DNA from: Apostichopus parvimensis
Lineage: Eukaryota > Echinodermata > Holothuroidea > Aspidochirotida > Stichopodidae
NCBI GenBank assembly: GCA_000934455.1
Contig: KN889596.1
Coordinates: forward strand, 1-64,000
Direction of reading: 5' to 3'
DNA length: 64,000 nucleotides
Numbering within the stretch: position 1 is the first letter of the stretch; each line of letters opens with the position of its first letter. The position numbers were made by a program, and so were the translations under genes. The notes beneath the pieces were generated by a model that had not been told where the DNA came from, searched no databases, and was given only the letters and a program-made list of their open reading frames with translations. Below are positions 61,171 through 64,000 of this stretch, in pieces.

Positions 61171-61762
61171 TCCTGCCTAGCCATTCAGTTTCTTGTATAA
61201 TTTATGAACACAATACATAGCATTATAAACGCATATATAATGCTTCTTTAAAATAATCAACATGGACAATCAGTAGGGCAATAGAAAGATCTGGTTGTTA
61301 GGTCCTCTCCGAAGGATAATATCACTCGACAGTCATATTCAAGATTAGATGTATCTTGATCTCTTCATGGTTTCCTATTTGACAGTTCATATGACAGCTA
61401 ATCCCCCTCCTGTGGTACCTTAACTCCGAAAATGAGACTTTTCATACTAATCAGAGTTGACTTCAGCAAACAGATTTGTGTAAGATTTCAATTGAAAGGT
61501 AAACCAACAAAGAGTAATAAACAGCACCTCGATCACAGTCTCGTACATTTTACATGTCGGAATATTGTTATGATGCCAGACTTTCTGTCTGATCCGAGAT
61601 TAATTGATACCGTGCTAGAACGGAAACTAATATTGAGAGCTACCATCATGTGGCCACATTCATGAAATTATTGGTGATTAGCATTTTGCCAGGCATACGA
61701 CAGGAACAAAGTTTCTCTGTGGAATAATTCAGGAAATATTTCCCATAGTTAAAATTCCCTCC

Positions 61763-62057
61763 ACACCCCCCCTTTCCTTCCTCTGACACACCCTCTTTCC
61801 TTCCTCTGATACCCCTCCCTTTCCTTCCTCTGACACCCCCCTTTCCTTCCTCTGACACCCCCCTTTCCTTCCTCTGACACCCCCTCCCTTTCCTTCCTCT
61901 GACACCCCCTCCCTTTCCTTCCTCTGACACCTCCCTTTCCTTCCTCTGACATCCCCTCCCTTTCCTTCCTCTGACACCCCCCTCCCTTTCCTTCCTCTGA
62001 CACCCCCCTTTCCTTCCTCTCACACCCCCTCCCTTTCCTTACTCTGACACACCCCGC
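61763..62057. repeat. Pyrimidine minisatellite, ~22-26-bp units
   Basis: About twelve copies of cctttccttcctctgacac with C-run spacers. It lies about 225 bp past the donor of exon 62885-62283, so the nascent transcript carries a G/A-rich repeat (gtcagaggaaggaaagggg) early in intron 2. Confidence 0.9.
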
Positions 62058-62282
62058 CCACTTAATTTTACTCCTGCCCCATTGTCATCCATCTTTTACA
62101 TAAAACTAATGAAGGAAGCTTCAATATTAAAAGTCTATGTTACGATTTGTGTTGCTTGGTTAATATCTAACATTTTTCCCATTCCCATATCACCCTAACC
62201 TATTTCCCTACCCTTTCAGGCTAATTTGAAATAATCCTTCAGATTATCTGTAAACTTGCAAAGTTTATGTGTTCCGACTTAC

Positions 62283-62885
62283 CTTGTTCACACGAGTCTC
62301 CGTAGAAACCGAGCGGACATAGGCAATGGGCACTTCCCCTTCGGTCCAGTCCGCAGCGTCCACCGTTGATACACCGGATGGCATCGCAGGAGACCCTCTC
62401 CGCGGTGGTCAAGACCGGGGGCGCTTCTGTCGTCGTGGTGACGTGAGGCACGGGTGGACTCTCGCTGAAACTGAATTTATCCTTCACCGATGGAGCAGTA
62501 GTCAGGTACACCACCTCCGGTGCCAGGCTGGGCGTGAAACTGACCTCTCTACTGGTATCGGGATGAACGGTCTCCGGCTCAGGTTCAAAACTGAAGTCCC
62601 CGCTACCAGACCCGTCGTAGATATCTTCGTCATCGATCTCCTCCTCGCTCCATCCGGACCCTAAACCCCCACTGCCATCATAATAAGGTTCCTCGACGTC
62701 CACCGTGGCGTCGACGATCTTATGAGGCAGCAACTTTGTGGGATCTATCGCTATGGGGCCAAATTTAGTAGGAATTCTCTCTGACGGCGAAGGATTTTCG
62801 TCTATAAAAATAATGTCATCTGAAAAGTCCTCTCTGTGATCAGGTTGAATAACTTCGTCCTTTAATTGATCTTCTATCTTAGGTT
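62283..62885 (-). CDS. EGFLAM: EGFLAM-like exon 2: acidic SG/mucin-like linker plus EGF
   Basis: 603-nt exon (2 + 600 + 1 bases) with acceptor TTTAACAACAG and donor CAAG|GTAAGT. Residues 1-65 are acidic and Pro-rich. Residues 66-100 are strongly acidic and hold four Ser-Gly dipeptides (serines 71, 76, 92, 94) next to Asp/Glu runs, the usual context for heparan or chondroitin sulfate attachment. Residues 105-163 are rich in Thr, Ser and Pro (for example TTTTEAPP), as in O-glycosylated mucin-like stretches. Residues 166-198 form a canonical EGF with cysteines at 166, 171, 177, 187, 189 and 198 and the signature CINGGRC...CLCPLGFYGDSC. The exon is markedly more GC-rich than its surroundings. The product is inferred to be a part-time proteoglycan core; agrin and perlecan have comparable GAG-bearing stretches. 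The reading frame, length and splice phases make coding status very secure. Confidence 0.92.
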
Positions 62886-63264
62886 CTGTTGTTAAAGAGG
62901 AAACAGGGGGATAAAAAAAAAGATGAAGAAATACAAAGCCACAAACCCGCAAAGAGTTGCTTCCAACTTTCGGTTTTCACATAGGAGCAGGACTGGAGGG
63001 AGGGGGGTAAGGAAGTGAGTAGGTGCGAGAGTGAGAGAGGGGTCGTGTGACGTAGGTAACATATGCCTGAATTTGTTCATACTGTACGGACCCATTCAGA
63101 GTAAAAAAATAAATTTCAAGAAAGAAAAAAAACATGGAGATGGGTGAAATTAAGGTATAAGGCTGCAAACTGTCTACCAGACAAACATCATACTGGTCAT
63201 GGAAACGTTTGTTCACAAATCTTTTTACAAGAAACAAAAATGTGTTAAATCTTTGTAAACTTAC
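62886..63264 (-). other. Intron 1 of the EGFLAM-like gene
   Basis: Short 379-bp intron between the EGF-like exon and the linker exon. It has canonical GTAAGT and AACAG ends. On the plus strand it has A-rich runs around 62913-62922 and 63104-63132. I see no repeat or other coding signal in it. Confidence 0.85.
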
Positions 63265-63384
63265 CAGCGCACATGAATCCATTTCTTGCTAAAACTTTCC
63301 CATCAAAGCAGGCACACTTGAAAGCAAACATGTAAGGAATGTCAACGCACTGTTGACTGCACGGATGCATCATATCACATTTAC
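63265..63384 (-). CDS. EGFLAM: EGFLAM-like exon 1 in window: six-cysteine EGF-like module
   Basis: 120-nt exon encoding 39 whole codons. It opens with two bases (GT) that finish a codon and closes with one base (G), so it is a symmetric phase 1-1 exon. The acceptor is TTCTTCTTTGCAG and the donor is G|GTAAGT. Cysteines sit at residues 2, 8, 12, 23, 25 and 38, spaced 5-3-10-1-12, which is an EGF-like or LDL-receptor-type EGF pattern; the core reads PCSQQCVDIP then FKCACFDGK. The final G joins the AA that starts exon 62885-62283 to give a Glu codon. A symmetric phase 1-1 exon holding a whole EGF module is typical of exon-shuffled matrix proteins. Human pikachurin has fibronectin III repeats rather than this module ahead of its first canonical EGF, so this part is the least pikachurin-like and could reflect a lineage-specific N-terminal architecture. 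Confidence 0.75.
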
Positions 63385-64000
63385 CTGCAAAGAAGAACGA
63401 GAATAGTACATTGTAGTAGGTAAGTGTGACTATATGTATACAACATTTTCAAAAGAACTTCCAAGAGTTAAATTAGTGACAATTCTAATAAGTCCCAGAC
63501 ATTAAACTATGTTCAATCCGACAAATATTGTGGCTTTCTGTTGCCCCCTCCCCGTCCCCCTCACCCAAACAAAGATTGACAGCAAACTAAAGGCTGGATA
63601 GCTCATTTTAGTCTAGTGCAGGGCCTGTAACCCTGAGGTCACTGATTCAGAAACTTTTCAGGTCAGAAATTTCTTTCCTTCCTCCCAGCTTCCAATGGTC
63701 ATTTTACTTACATTATTTAAAAAAAAATCTTGCATAATTGTGGCAGTTAAATGATTAACCAACAGTTTAAACATGAATGACCATTACTTAACTTTCTAGC
63801 ATATTTGCCAGTAATATGGCTGCAACTGTGCATTTAACAACTCTACTTATCATAGTAGTATATTAACATGCTGGCATCAGCAAGCTACAGGGGGGGAGGG
63901 GGGGGGCAGGACCTTGAGTTGGTCATGCCACAGCAATACTGACAACTCTGCCATACTTTTATACTTATTCATAAAGTCATTAAACAGGCTAAACAAGATC
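63385..64000. other. Intronic sequence upstream of the first visible exon
   Basis: No further exon of the gene is visible between 63385 and the window edge. Notable content is a C-rich run near 63543-63563 and a G-run block (63890-63906) of the kind scattered over the window. Confidence 0.6.

Larger units (their letters stand above)
36872..62282 (-). other. Intron 2 of the EGFLAM-like gene (25.4 kb)
   Basis: Long phase-1 intron between the linker/EGF exon and LG1. Contents, right to left: a pyrimidine minisatellite (61763-62057), a second one (61021-61170), a GGA microsatellite (60330-60381), a duplicated block around the gap at 56708-56757 with SINEs inside, a TTAA MITE (54252-54611), a roughly 50-bp minisatellite (53728-54037), a short inverted repeat (50078-50167), SINEs and tails around 42 kb, and a TTAA element (37645-38436). 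Stretches 43980-48640 and 58091-60300 show nothing I can name beyond G/C runs and pyrimidine tracts. No additional LG, EGF or FN3 exon was recognised. Confidence 0.75.
2080..63384 (-). other. EGFLAM: Partial pikachurin-like (EGFLAM) gene, seven internal exons
   Basis: Gene model assembled from seven minus-strand exons: 63384-63265, 62885-62283, 36871-36664, 27038-26894, 11609-11420, 10906-10781 and 2317-2080. Every exon has an AG acceptor and a GT donor. The intron phases are 1, 1, 2, 0, 1, 1 and 2 (last intron leaving the window), and each junction restores a sensible codon. The product is an extracellular, disulfide-rich protein: EGF-like, GAG/mucin-like linker, EGF, LG1, EGF, LG2 (first half). 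Vertebrate pikachurin is a secreted matrix protein whose LG domains bind dystroglycan at photoreceptor synapses; that function is known for the family and only inferred here. No fibronectin III domain, signal peptide, start or stop codon is seen, because both ends lie outside the window. Agrin and perlecan are the alternatives, but both have two EGFs between LG1 and LG2. Confidence 0.8.

Noticed and set aside
61646-62023. Long minus-strand open frames with EEGKGG and RKEREG repeats
   Set aside because: They are translations of the pyrimidine minisatellite at 61763-62057, open in several frames at once because of the repeat.
62326-62664. 112-codon plus-strand open frame
   Set aside because: It is the antisense shadow of the secure minus-strand exon 62885-62283.

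Overview
This window is intron-rich, AT-rich animal DNA. It carries the middle part of one large minus-strand gene and a dense, varied load of small transposons, minisatellites and homopolymer runs. Seven exons (63384 down to 2080) have matching splice sites and matching intron phases. Together they encode about 540 residues in this order: an EGF-like module; an acidic Ser-Gly and Ser/Thr-rich linker; EGF; laminin-G domain LG1 (three exons); EGF; and the first half of LG2. The EGF-LG-EGF-LG order, with a single EGF between LG1 and LG2, and the residue pattern across both LG domains fit pikachurin (EGFLAM) better than agrin or perlecan, which have two EGFs there. The gene runs off both ends of the window: its 5' exons lie beyond 64000, and the rest of LG2, the next EGF and LG3 should lie left of base 1. 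The style of the repeats and the gene suggest a marine deuterostome, probably an echinoderm and perhaps a sea cucumber. That is inference from general appearance, not from a marker gene.

Layout, read in gene direction (right to left). 64000-62283 holds two exons. Intron 2 (62282-36872, about 25 kb) holds two polypyrimidine minisatellites, a GGA microsatellite, a duplicated block around an assembly gap, tRNA-derived SINEs, a Ser-free 50-bp-unit minisatellite and a 792-bp TTAA-flanked DNA element with an internal hairpin. Exon 3 follows (36871-36664). Intron 3 (9.6 kb) holds two LINE 3' ends, a tandem array carrying perfect DR1 motifs, and a second gap with an exact duplication. Exon 4 is at 27038-26894. 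Intron 4 (15 kb) holds a hAT-type MITE with a perfect 8-bp target duplication, a foldback-like pair of inverted minisatellite arrays, a Roc-GTPase-like open segment at 18 kb, a TTAA-type MITE and a third gap with a diverged 1-kb duplication. Exons 5 and 6 (11609-10781) complete LG1 and the next EGF. Intron 6 (8.5 kb) holds another TTAA MITE, a TIR element with internal 90-bp tandem repeats, and a candidate plus-strand exon at 5.8 kb. Exon 7 (LG2, 2317-2080) ends against a minisatellite whose unit looks like a 5' splice site on the gene's strand.

All three runs of 50 Ns are flanked by direct duplicates (216 bp exact; about 1.0 kb and 1.2 kb diverged). These are best read as unmerged contig overlaps or both haplotypes laid end to end, not as real duplications. 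I found no rRNA, CRISPR, origin or intact transposase, and no LTR or virus-like element. Coordinates and translations were worked out by eye; no database search was run.
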